A stretch of DNA of 64,000 nucleotides from Eudorina sp. 2006-703-Eu-15. Lineage: Eukaryota > Chlorophyta > Chlorophyceae > Chlamydomonadales > Volvocaceae. Positions 51,501 to 61,500 of the stretch are shown here, piece after piece. The notes beneath the pieces were generated by a model. That model did no database searches. It saw only the letters and a list, made by a program, of their open reading frames with translations, and was not told the origin of the DNA. Where the stretch lies: NCBI GenBank assembly GCA_003117195.1, contig BDSI01000044.1, forward strand, positions 437,952 to 501,951. The letters are read 5' to 3'. A program made the position numbers and the translations under genes. Position 1 is the first letter of the stretch. Every line of letters begins with the position of its first letter.

Positions 51501-54473
51501 GGGAGGGAGGGAGCTGCGGGGCGGGGGTCAGGGAACGAGGGAGTGACCAGCCTGTTCGACCTGTTGCTGTGTCGCCCGACCAGCACGGCTCAGTCCAGTC
51601 GAAGGCCCCCCAGGGTCCAGGCATCCGGATGTCGAGTCTCCGCCCTCTCAGCCCCCGACCCCACCAGTACTGTACAGAGCCGCCCCGGACGATTGACCTC
51701 CCATACGGAGCTTTTGTACACTTTTGACCCAGCACCCACCCACCCAACCACCCAACCACTCAAACGCCTAGACAACCACCTACCCAACCACCCAACCACC
51801 CACTCAATCATCTACCCGACCACCCTCCACACACCCCCTCTCAGTGGCACCGGCTTCCCGTCTCGCGGCTCTTAGTCCGCCCGCCCGCCATAACACCCCT
51901 CTCCCCCCCAGTACCCGCCCCTCCCAGCTGCCCCACCTGCGTTTTGGCGTCCAGCACCACCACCAGGTCCGCATCGCCCAGTCGCAACCGCTGGCTGGGG
52001 TGGTGCACCGGCCTCATGGCCTGAGGGGCCGCGGCGCGGAGGGGCGGGGTGGAGGGTGATGGCGGGCGATGGTGCCCCAGCGGGGCAGGGTCAGGGGCGG
52101 TGAGGGATGACAGGTGGTTGCGGACAGACCGGGTTTGGGGTCGGGTGAGGTGGGGGCCCACAGGGCACACAGCCCACAGACGTGTCAAGAGCAACGTGCA
52201 AAAGTCAGTTGCAGGGATATTCTCATCGTTGATCCCACACCGCTCCTTCCTTCCTAATGCTGCAGCGCCTCTCCCCTCCCTTCCCTCCCTCCTCCCTCCT
52301 CTCCCCTCCCCTCCCTCCTCTCCTCTCCACTCCCTCCTCTCCCCTCCCTCCTCTCTCCCCCTCCCCTCCCCTCTCCCCTCTCTCCCTCCCTCCCTCCCTC
52401 CCTCCCTCCCCCCTGCCCCCACCAGAGTCATGATCGCGTTCTTGTCCGCCGCCCTCCGGGCCCTGTGCGCCTCCAGCATGGGCCCCAGCTTCATGTTGGA
52501 CACCGTGTCCGCGGAGCACAGCACAAAGTCGCTCTTTATGAGGTCGCGCTGGTCGATCAGCCGCAGAGCCTCACCGGCGGACAAACAGTTGGTGGACACG
52601 ATGGGGGTCACCTGGTCGGGGGGTGGGGTGGGAGGGAGGAGGGGTTGGGAGGGAGGGGCGACGAGGGGGCGCCAGGGAGGAGGGGCCGACGAGGCCGGGA
52701 ACGATGGATTTGGGAGCTATGGGTGTGGTGGAGCCGGGCCAAGAGGCGGAGGAGGCACACGAGGACAACAGCGGCGGCGCTCCGTCGGGTGCTCCGTACC
52801 GCGCCCTCTGTCGGGCACCCCACGGGGTGCACCCCGTCTGCAGTTACAGGGCCGGGCAACCCACGGCGCGCAGGGCCGGGATGCAGCCCACCTCCTCCAG
52901 CGGGCCTCTGTACGCCCTCCTCATCACCTCCCTGGCAACTCGCCAAGCCCGCACCACACATTGGCCCGCATTCCCCCCTCCCCACCGCAGCCCACCACCA
53001 CCACCACCCGGCCCGGGCCGCATCCTTCCCCCTTGCATTCCTTTTTACCCTCCCCCCACCCCGTCCCCATGTCAAAGCCCCCATCCATCCCCCCACCTTC
53101 ATGTCCTTGCTGTGCGCCCATTTGGACTCCGCCAGGTAGCGCTTGATCAGGTCCGCGTGCGCGCAACAAAACACAAACGTCTGGGGGAGGGGAGGGGAGG
53201 GGAGGGGAGGTCGGGTGCACAGCAGGTGAGGGGGAGATCAGGAGGGGGTGGGCAAACAGAGGGACGGCCAAGCCATCGGGGCGGACCGTATTGGGTTGAG
53301 GGCCGCGCTAGAGGGACGGCTTGAGCTGTGGGTACGCGGGCGGGCGGATGGGTGCGCCGTGGGAGGACGCCTCCCAGGCCGGGTGGTGGACGTGGGCTCG
53401 CCGGGAGGGAGGGGCCGCACATACACCACCCGCAGCCATAGCAGCACAGAGGCGGCCGACCCCATCCTCGTGCGCCATCCCCCCCCCCGCCATCCTCGTG
53501 CGCCATCCTCCTCTGCCATCCTGGTACGCCACAGCGCCCTCCCTCCCCGGGTGCCGCGCGCAGCTACCTCGACGCAATGGCAGAGCGGCGTAGCGGCACA
53601 GCTGGGTACCCCACCGCAGTACCCAGTCCGGACCCGCTGGCACCCTCCTCCTCTGAGGCCGGGACGTGGACAACACGCGGGCAAAAACCCTAACGGCCCC
53701 CCTCCCCACACACCCGCCACCTCCTTGGACCCCCAAAGCCCAGGGGACCGACCCAGATGGCTGCCGTACACATGCCGCGAGGTCTCCGGCGAGCTGAGAT
53801 CTCCGGGTGCCTCCCCAGGGGAGGGGGGAACGCGCACTTAGCGGGTGGGGGAATGCGTGGTATGGGCGGACAGGCGCCCAACCCCTGGGGGCCTGCCCTT
53901 GTCGCCGTCGGTGCAACCGCCGTCGAGGGGCACGGCCGACGGCCGTTTCCGAGATTCGCCGCATCCTTCGTCCGGGGTGTCAGTCCATAAGGGTCCGCCG
54001 GTCCTTGACGCAAGAGAGCACGTAGGCTGGTAGGAGACGCCGCCAGCACCGGTCCCCTGGCGCGTGCCCCCCGTCAGCTGCGTGGCTGCACTCGGCCCCT
54101 TCCCCAAGGCCGTGAGTGGCGCCCCCTCGCGCAACAGCGCGGACGCACCTCCTCTACGTTGTTCATGGCCAGCCACTCCAGCGCGTACTCGATCATCGGC
54201 ACATTGACAAGCGGCAGCAGGGCCTTTGGCCGCTCCACGGTTATCGGTCGAAACCGCTGCAGATCAGATCCATGAAATTCATGAGAGCTTCTCTGTGAAT
54301 GCGATGGCCACCCTAGCTGCTGCATGCAATTTGCTGCCTGAAACGCGCTGGCCTCTTCAACGACTCCCCGCCCGTAATTTTACCTGTGTAAAGCTATCCG
54401 CAAGTAACACGGCTGACAGCACCGCGCGAGCTTCAACCCGCTCGCCGCCACCTCCACCACGCTTCGGCGCCAT
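43498..54473 (-). CDS. EIF2B5: Translation initiation factor eIF2B, epsilon (catalytic) subunit, 17 exons, 841 aa
   Basis: Catalytic subunit of the cytosolic guanine nucleotide exchange factor that recharges eIF2 with GTP. Exons in transcript order: 54473-54384, 54256-54149, 53180-53097, 52611-52423, 52020-51937, 51263-51171, 50618-50535, 50210-49987, 49692-49595, 49479-49376, 48868-48704, 48155-47942, 47419-47224, 46573-46339, 44883-44733, 44378-44263, 43788-43498. All phases agree. Domains in order: nucleotidyltransferase-like domain ([57 protein letters not shown]), left-handed beta-helix with hexapeptide repeats ([35 protein letters not shown]), an acidic Asp/Glu linker, and a C-terminal W2/HEAT domain ending FLDWLRQ followed by an acidic tail, as in animal and yeast homologues. 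It is longer than human eIF2B epsilon (721 aa) because of Ala/Gly/Asp linkers. Start: first ATG, in [10 protein letters not shown]. Confidence 0.96.
44514..44550. repeat. 12 bp CGTACGACACAC tandem repeat
   Basis: Three adjacent copies, the middle one CGTATGACACAC, in the eIF2B epsilon intron between exons 44883-44733 and 44378-44263. Confidence 0.75.
45055..45270. repeat. 51-52 bp tandem repeat, four copies, in an eIF2B epsilon intron
   Basis: Four copies at 51, 52 and 52 base spacing share GAAGGTTGCAGGTTGCATCG and GAGCAGGCACCCGGGGAG; they differ mainly in the length of a G run. The array is in the intron between exons 46573-46339 and 44883-44733, which also contains the C/G pentamer array. 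Confidence 0.92.
45532..46280. repeat. CCCCG pentamer array with a 48-base C run, in an eIF2B epsilon intron
   Basis: About 750 bases of CCCCG units broken by CCCG units and occasional CCCCAA, with an uninterrupted C run at 46151-46198. The gene is read from the other strand, so the transcript carries GGGGC-type repeats and a 48-base G run. The array ends within about 60 bases of the donor at 46338, so the G-rich block is close to the 5' splice site of its intron. Confidence 0.95.
46926..46971. repeat. TGCCAGC heptamer repeat
   Basis: About six uninterrupted copies of TGCCAGC in the eIF2B epsilon intron between exons 47419-47224 and 46573-46339. Confidence 0.85.
48515..48587. repeat. CA microsatellite, 36 units
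   Basis: Uninterrupted 73 base AC run in the eIF2B epsilon intron between exons 48868-48704 and 48155-47942. Likely to be length-variable between strains. Confidence 0.95.
49507..49527. repeat. Dispersed intronic motif, example copy
   Basis: One of five places in the window with a close match to TATAGGAAATTGGTAGACA on the plus strand (about 7151-7170, 49507-49527, 50752-50772, 51455-51474, 60151-60170). All five are inside introns of minus-strand genes. The copies near 7170-7205 and 51475-51510 also share CTGCTGCCAGAGCA downstream, which points to a longer, decayed element. Confidence 0.65.
52262..52417. repeat. 155 base pure pyrimidine tract in an eIF2B epsilon intron
   Basis: The plus strand is almost entirely C and T, mostly CCCTCC and CTCC units, ending a few bases from the donor at 52422. 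The transcript strand is therefore a GGAGGG purine tract at the very start of the intron. Confidence 0.88.
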
Positions 54474-55269
54474 CTTTTCGCCTTTGCACCGCTAGACAGT
54501 AGTTTTTATTTAAATGTGTTATTTTGGTGGTAGGATGCAGGATGATTGTCGAAAATTCACTGATCGAAAACGACAGCCAATTCTTCTAACAGCGTAAACA
54601 CTGAATGGCTATCGGCGTTTAGAACACCAATGAAATCATCCGTTCACCAATCAATACGTCATGATTTAGCAGTTGACGCTTTGCCTCCCGACACCGTACA
54701 TGCTGTCCGTTAGTCAACCACTCCGCGCGACTCTTGCCGCGCGCTGCAAGGCGTTCGTGCGTCCGTGTCATTAGATCTATCGCTTTTAACGTCTTACTGC
54801 GGGACATCCTGCTCAACGCCTTGTTCAGCCGTTCGTAGGTTGACCCCGGGGTTTGACGTATTCCTCCAAGCGGCTCCGTCCGGTTGCCCGTGCTTCAACC
54901 CGGCGGTGGGCTGCGCTTGACTCAACACCGCACTTGCACACGGCGTTCTGCGGGCCCTGCACGCCCTCCCACCCTGTACGGCAATACTGGATGATGAAAG
55001 CAATCCCACTCAAAAGCATCATGCAAAACCAAAACCCAACCGGCGGGGACGTCGGTACGCCCGCCGGTTCGCGGCAGAGGTCCCGAACCGCAGCCCGCAC
55101 CGCTCCGCCCACGCCACTCACTGTCACCATTGCCTCTGCTCATGAATTCATTGCTTCTCATCTGTTTGCATCTGAACGAAACCAGTGCGTCGACCATTGG
55201 AGGACCCATCCGTTGTCCCACCTTCCCCCCGTGGACCTACCACGCCAGCCCTAGAACGCCATCGGGTCC

Positions 55270-55270
<1 letters not shown>

Positions 55271-55312
<42 letters not shown>

Positions 55313-55376
55313 TACCTGCCTGGGTCTCGGTCTGCCCGTCCGTCCGTCCGTCCGTCCGTCCGTCCGTCCGTCCGTC
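55271..55376. repeat. Adjacent CCAG and CCGT tetranucleotide repeats
   Basis: About ten CCAG units at 55271-55312 and ten CCGT units at 55336-55376, separated by 23 bases. They lie about 150 bases past the stop of the right-edge gene. Confidence 0.88.
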
Positions 55377-55480
55377 GGTGTGCCTGCCTGCTGTCTGCCC
55401 ACGCAAACCCAAACACGTGCTCTACCCATCCAGCGGACAGCTCCTAGTACCGCACGTCCCTTGATTCATCCGTACAACTG

Positions 55481-55485
55481 TTACA
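55481..55485 (-). terminator. Candidate TGTAA polyadenylation signal for the right-edge gene
   Basis: Minus-strand TGTAA 44 bases past the stop codon at 55529. Very close for a volvocine 3' untranslated region, so possibly fortuitous. Confidence 0.3.
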
Positions 55486-55528
55486 TAGCAATAACACATA
55501 TACGGTATATTGTAACCGCCCATCCACC

Positions 55529-58500
55529 TCAGCGCTGCACACGGCCCATCCCCGCCGCCAATGACCCCAGCGTGGAGGCGCTCGCCAGCGAGGCCGCATC
55601 CGATTCCGCGTCGGGCTCGTCCGGCAGCAGCAGCGGCGCCGCCGCCGGAGGCGCCCCCGGCCACGGCCCCACAGCCCTCCCTGCGGTCCCTATCGCCAGC
55701 TTGCTGACCCCCACCTCCTCGTCCTCACTCTCGGTGCTCTCAGCGGCGTCCGCTGCCGGCGGTGGGGGCCGCGGCGGCCGCGGCGGCGGCGGAGCCGCCG
55801 CCGCCGCCACCGCGCCGGCGGCGGCGCCGCCGGACATCGACGACCGCCGGGATCCGGAGCTCTTGGGCGTCATGGCGGGAAGGGCCAGCCGCGGACGGCC
55901 CAGGCTGCTCTGACGGCTGAGCGCCGGCGTCGCGCCCACCGCCAACAGCGCCTGCGCGTCACCGCCGCCGACGCGCCCCCACGGCCGCCAAAGGGCCGCT
56001 GCCGGCCTCGTCGGCCCGCCAGCGCCCCCGGCCGCGGCCGCGGCGGCGCTGCCCGGCAGCGGGACCGTGCCCGGGTGCCGGGCCCTCAGCAGCTCCGGCG
56101 CCGTCAGCAGCCCCTCCAGGAGCAGCTGCTGCTGCGCCAGCTGCCGCGACACGTGGCGGTGCAGCATGGCGGCGTGCGGCGCCAGCGGCTCCGAACCCGC
56201 GAACGCCGCCGCCAGCGCCTGCAGCGCCAGGTCCACCCGGTACGACAGGTCCGCGCAGGCCGCCAGGGCCGGCTTGGCAAGGGCCATGTCGGGCAGGTAC
56301 GTGAGCACCGCCAGCGGCTGCAGGCTGGGAGCGGCTGGGCCCGGCGGAGGCGGCGGCGCCGCCGCAGGCGCTGCGGAGGCGGGTGACGGCGGCGCGGGCG
56401 CGGGGCCAGCGCCGCGGCCTGAGATGGAGGTGCGCCGCGAGGCGGCGGCTGTACGGACGCCTGGCCGCGGCGTCGCCGCGGCACTGGGCGCCGCCGACGC
56501 CGACGCCGACGCCGCATCGGCGGCGCCGCCGGGCTGCGTCAACATCCGTACAGTCGCGTTTTGCAGGTGGTGGGTCGCGAGCAGGCCGACTAGGGTACGG
56601 GCCAGCTCGATGGCGGCGGCGGTGCCGCCGCCGTCAGTGGAGGGGGCCGCTACCGTGGCTGCGGCGGCGGCCGCCACCGCCGCCGGGGCCTGCAGCTCCT
56701 CCGCCGCCAGCACCAGCACGCCGTTCTGTGACAGCCACTTGACCAGCGACCCCGCATCCGCCAGTCGGCCGCCCGCCAGTACGGCAACGTCCGATTCCAC
56801 CGCCATGCGTGCCGTCAACTTGGCTTCACTCAGCGCCGCCAATGGGTCGGCGGACAGCGCCGCCGCGGCGGCGGCGACCAACGACGCCCCGGAGGCTTCG
56901 TCGTCGTCACCGCCGCCGCCGCCGCCGGCGACCGACCCCGCCACAGACGCCGGTCCGCGACGGCTGGCGCTGGCGCTGGCGCCGGCGGCGGCGCTGCCGG
57001 CAACGGGCGCCGTACCCCGCGGCGTGGCCGCGGCGGAGGGCGCCGCCGACGGCGCGCGGGACGCCGCCGCGGACGCGGGTTTGGATCCAGGGGCGGAGGC
57101 CGCGGGCGTTTTCCCGCCGGGGTCGCCCGTGGCCGTGGACGCCGGCGGCGCGGCGAACAGCGCGTCGTAGTACCCGTCCGCGTGCCGCAACGTCCATCCC
57201 AGGAGCTCCACCGCGGCCGGCAGGTGGGGCAGCGCCGGCGTGTCCGCAGGTGCTGGCGGCGGCGGCGGCGCCGCCGCCGCCGCCGCCGTCGACACCGCCG
57301 CCGCAGCGGCGTTGAGGCGGGAGATATCGATGTACAGCACCGATCGTCGCGGCTGCCAGGTTGTGAGGAGCGGATGGGCCAGCGGCGTAAGCGACGGCTC
57401 ACCCGGCAGCGGCGGATGAGCCCCCGCCGCCGCCGCCGCCGCGGCCGCCGCCGGGGCCGCGCCGCCGGCGCGGAGGTTGCCCATGGTCATGAGCACGAAG
57501 CTGGCCGAGGTGGCGAAGTGCAGGGAGGAGCTGTAGCATGCGCCGCTGCGGCCGCTGCCGCTTCCTCCTTCCGGCAGGACCCCTCCGGATGCCTCGTCGT
57601 CGTTGTCCGCTGTAGCAGTCGCGGGCTGCGGCGGCTGTAGCTGCTGCGACGGATGGTGCGGGTCGCCCTGCCCCTGCCCCTGTCCCTGACTAGGCATGTG
57701 GTGTGGGGCCGACGGCGCCACGTGCGCCATGACCAGCAGGGGGGTCAGCAGCAGCTGCGTCGCCAGCCAGAAGCACGAGGTGACGGCGGCGGCGGCGTGG
57801 GAGGTGAGCGCCGTGGCGATGGGCGGCATGCAGTCCGCCAGTACGGCGTCGTCGTACGAGCGGTTGGCGCGCAGCGACTCCAGGGTGGCCTTGGTGCCGT
57901 CCAGGACTCGGTCAACCTCCCTGGAGTGGGCCGGTCAACGAGACGACGGTTGATTAGTTAGTTAGTCAGTCGGTCAAAAGCCTCCCCCTGCTACGGATTG
58001 CCGGCACCGCGCACACACGGCCGCCTCTCCTCTGCGAGCACGCGCGGTGCCGAAGCGCACCGGCAGCAGCGACTGGGACCCCTGGGACCCCTGGGCGCCT
58101 GGTGCCCCCTGGTGATCGCCCAACGACACCTGCTTCAGGTAACTGCCAACCGCAACCCAGCAAGTCTGTTTCTGTCTGTTCCAACCAAGTATCACCCACA
58201 AAAGGTAATCCACCCCTACACCCCACCCGCCGACCAGCATATCCAAGTGCTAGATTTGAGTGCTCGGCTTCCGGTGTAAGTCCACGAGGGTGCTGCCACA
58301 GCAACCCTGGAATTCAATGGAGCAAAGCATAGCAAAGCAAAGCCCCCCTAGGAGGGTTTCCTCCGCCGCTGCCCCCGTCGTCCCCAGGCCCCAGGACCCC
58401 GCACCTGCCCATCACCTCCAGCGCCAACGTCACCGCCGCCTGCCGCTGCCCGACCACCAGCAGCGCGTGCCCTGCCGCCGCCACCGCCGTCGCCGACCAG

Positions 58501-61500
58501 GCGGTGCACAGCACCCCCAGCTGCAGCCGCAGCCGCACGCTGGCCTTGACCCAGGCGGCCACGGAGTGGGGGCTGGCCGCCACGGGCGCGGGCGCGGCGC
58601 GTGTCAGGCTGCCCACCAGCCACTGCAGCGCCTGCAGGGAGGCGCGCAGCTGCGGCGCCGCCGCCGCCACTGCCGCGGGCATCTGCTGCGGTGGCGGCGG
58701 CAGCGGCAGCGATGTCGCCGGGGACGGCGGCAGCAGGAGGGGCAGGGCGGGCGTGCCGGGGTGGCCTGCATGACGGGGACAGCGATTACCAGTTTGTTGA
58801 CTTTCGCAGTTTGGTGACTGCCTTTTAGCAGTTTGGTGGCTTCGGTTACGTTGTTGTAATGTGACTTGAGTGGGACGAAGGGCAGTGGCGGGCAGCGATG
58901 CCGACAGGGCGGGCCATCCTGGTAGTGCAGGGAGATGCGCGAGGATGATTACCAGTCCCTCCATGCGGCGACGTAATGGAGGTTGGTTCAGGAGGGCGGT
59001 TGAGCGGGCGCTTAGGGGGGGGGAGGGGCCGGGGGCGGGTACCGGTTTTACGGGGGACCAGCGGGCAAGAGATTGGGTTCTAGCCTGCAGCAGACCACCG
59101 CCACCTGGCACCACCAAAGTGCAGACCCGTCCTCTTCGGATCTCCGTACCTGCGGTCGCCGCAGCACCCTCCCCATGTACCGTCAGCTGCATCGCCAGCT
59201 GCGCCACCAGGTGCACCCCGGCGGCGGACAGACGCATGGCCGGCGGCGGCGGCGCCCCCGCCGCCGCCGCCGCCACCGCCGCCAGCAGCTGCTCCCGCAG
59301 CGCCGCCGCCGTCTCCGGCTCCGCCAGGCTGGCCGCAATAGCCGCCTGGCATAGCCCCGCCAGACCGCCCACCATCGCCGCCGTCACCGGCGCCGCCAGC
59401 GTTGCCAGCCGTACCTGCGTCGCCTCCGTCAGCGCCACGTCATCTGCCCCCGGCGCCGCCACCTGCTTCCGCAGCTCCTCGCACACCTCCCCAGCGGCGG
59501 CAACAGCCGCGTCGACGGAGGCGCGCAGCCCGGCCTCAAACTCCCTGGCCGCCTCCGCCAGCGCCGACGGCGCCGCCGCCGCCGCCGCAGGCGGCGGCGG
59601 CGGCAGCAGCAGCGCCAGCGGCGCGATGCCGCCGCGGCAGCCGCCGGCAGCGGCGGCAGCCGCCGCCAGCAGCTCCGCTGCCGTCAGTCCCGGCGGCGCC
59701 AGCGCCGACAGCGCGCCGCTCATCGCCGTCAGTGCGTCGGCGAGGCTCTTGGCCTGGGGCCGTGTGGTGGTGACGGGCATGCGGGCCACCGGGTCCGCCT
59801 CCCCCTCGTCGGCCCCCTCCGACGCGATGTAGTGCCAGGCCACCGCCCCCAGGCGGAACAGCTCCAGCCGCTGCCGGAACAGGGCCGCCATCTCCGCCAG
59901 GGCCCTAGGGTGCGGCGGGGGAATCCAACACAATACAACAGGCCCGGGGCCAAGGCAGACGGGAACTCGTCTTTGTCTGAGAAAACACTCAGACACGGGG
60001 TGAGGAGTTCGGGACTGGGACTGGGACTGGGGCAGGCGCTTGTCCAACACCCCGCCATTGATTGATGGATGAGTTCATCACCGAGGGACAGCTATAGGCC
60101 CTGCAGTGTCAACCCCGGGGGAGGTTCAGTCCAGTCCAGGGTAGGGTAGGGTATAGGAAATTGGTAGGCATTGGTAGGGTAGGGTAGGGTAGGGGGAGAT
60201 CCAGGCCCGCGAGGTGACGCTCCCTCCCCGGGGGCCCATGTTCGCGGACGGCACTCCGCACCGGGCGACGTGGCTCCGGATGTGCCGCATCCGCGCCACC
60301 GCCAGGGGGCCCTCCAGCGGGTTGGCCCGAGCCGCGGCGGCCACCACCACGCGGCAGGCCGCTAGACCGTCCGACAGCTGCCGCTCCTTGAGCAGCACCG
60401 CATCTGCCCAAGGGGTGAGGAGACAGGCGGGCAGGCAGGCGGGCAGGCAGGTGGGCAGGTGGGCAGGCAGGCGGGTGGGCAGGCAGGCGGGTGGGCAGGC
60501 AGGCCGCGGGTACGTCAGGCCGCAGGAAGGGGGCTGGCGGACGCGCGGGATAGGCTGCGCTCTGGAGGGCGCGGTGCGGGTAGTACGGCACGCGGAGGGA
60601 TACACACACACATACGGAGGATGGCATGGAGAACAGCACCAAAAACGCGGCTCTCTTTCTCTTGGCCCCCAGCCACCCTGCCGGCCAGCTGCCTACCGCC
60701 CGCCTGCCGCCCCAGCGCCTCCACCGCCCCCGCACTGGGCCCGTCGAGCGCCGGCAGCGCCATAATGCGAGCCGCCGCCGCCACCAGCCCCTCCCGCAGC
60801 TCCCGAAGCAGCCGCTCCAGAACCAGCTCCTCGGCACCCAGCAGGGACAGCCAGTGCAGGGGCGGCAGAGTGGGGGCGCCTGCGCCGGCCTGTGCAGCCG
60901 GGGTGGGGACGAGCCAGGGAGGGGCCACATGTGGACGGGACGGATGTGAGGGGCCAGACGGACGGGGGAGAGCGGCGGCTGGAGAGCGGTAGAGGGGGGC
61001 CCGGCTTCGTTTTACTTATTCGGGGAGGGTGTTTTTGCGGTTTCGCTGTCTTTATTGACATAAGAGGGCCGGTTTCCCCTAGGGACGCCAACAGACGGCG
61101 GAAGGACCCTGTCCTGATGCCCAAGGTGGTGACTCTGGTGGAGAAACGACGGAACGTGCGACACCCGCGGCGCTGCTCCGGAACCCCAGACCCGCCAACC
61201 CCATCCAACCCCGCGCGTGCGGTCTCCCACCTGCAGTGCCGGCTGCAGCGCCGCCAGCAGCTGCTCCGAAACCTGCGGGTCGCGCGCCAGCCGCGCCGTG
61301 GCCCGCAGGCTGCACACCAGCTTCTCGCCGTTGACTGTACGGCAGGTCAACGTCCGGGTCGCGATGTCGTCCGAGGGTTCGTACAACCGTATGAACGGCT
61401 GCTCGACCAGCAGCCGCCGTACATTCCCCAGCTCCAGACGGACGAGGGTGGGGGCGGTGAGGGCGGCGGTGAGGGGCAGCACCGCGGTCGCGAGGGGGGC

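Larger units (their letters stand above)
54474..55528. other. 1.05 kb between the right-edge gene and eIF2B epsilon
   Basis: This contains the 3' untranslated region of the right-edge gene and the promoter of eIF2B epsilon, both minus. The part next to the eIF2B epsilon start (54484-54840) is AT-rich relative to the window. It also holds a CCAG run (55271-55312) and a CCGT run (55336-55376). No gene was recognised. Confidence 0.5.

Noticed and set aside
60131..60192. Telomere-like repeats (GGGTA here; TAGGGTTAGGG near 29158).
   Set aside because: Too short, wrong unit for volvocine telomeres, and inside introns.
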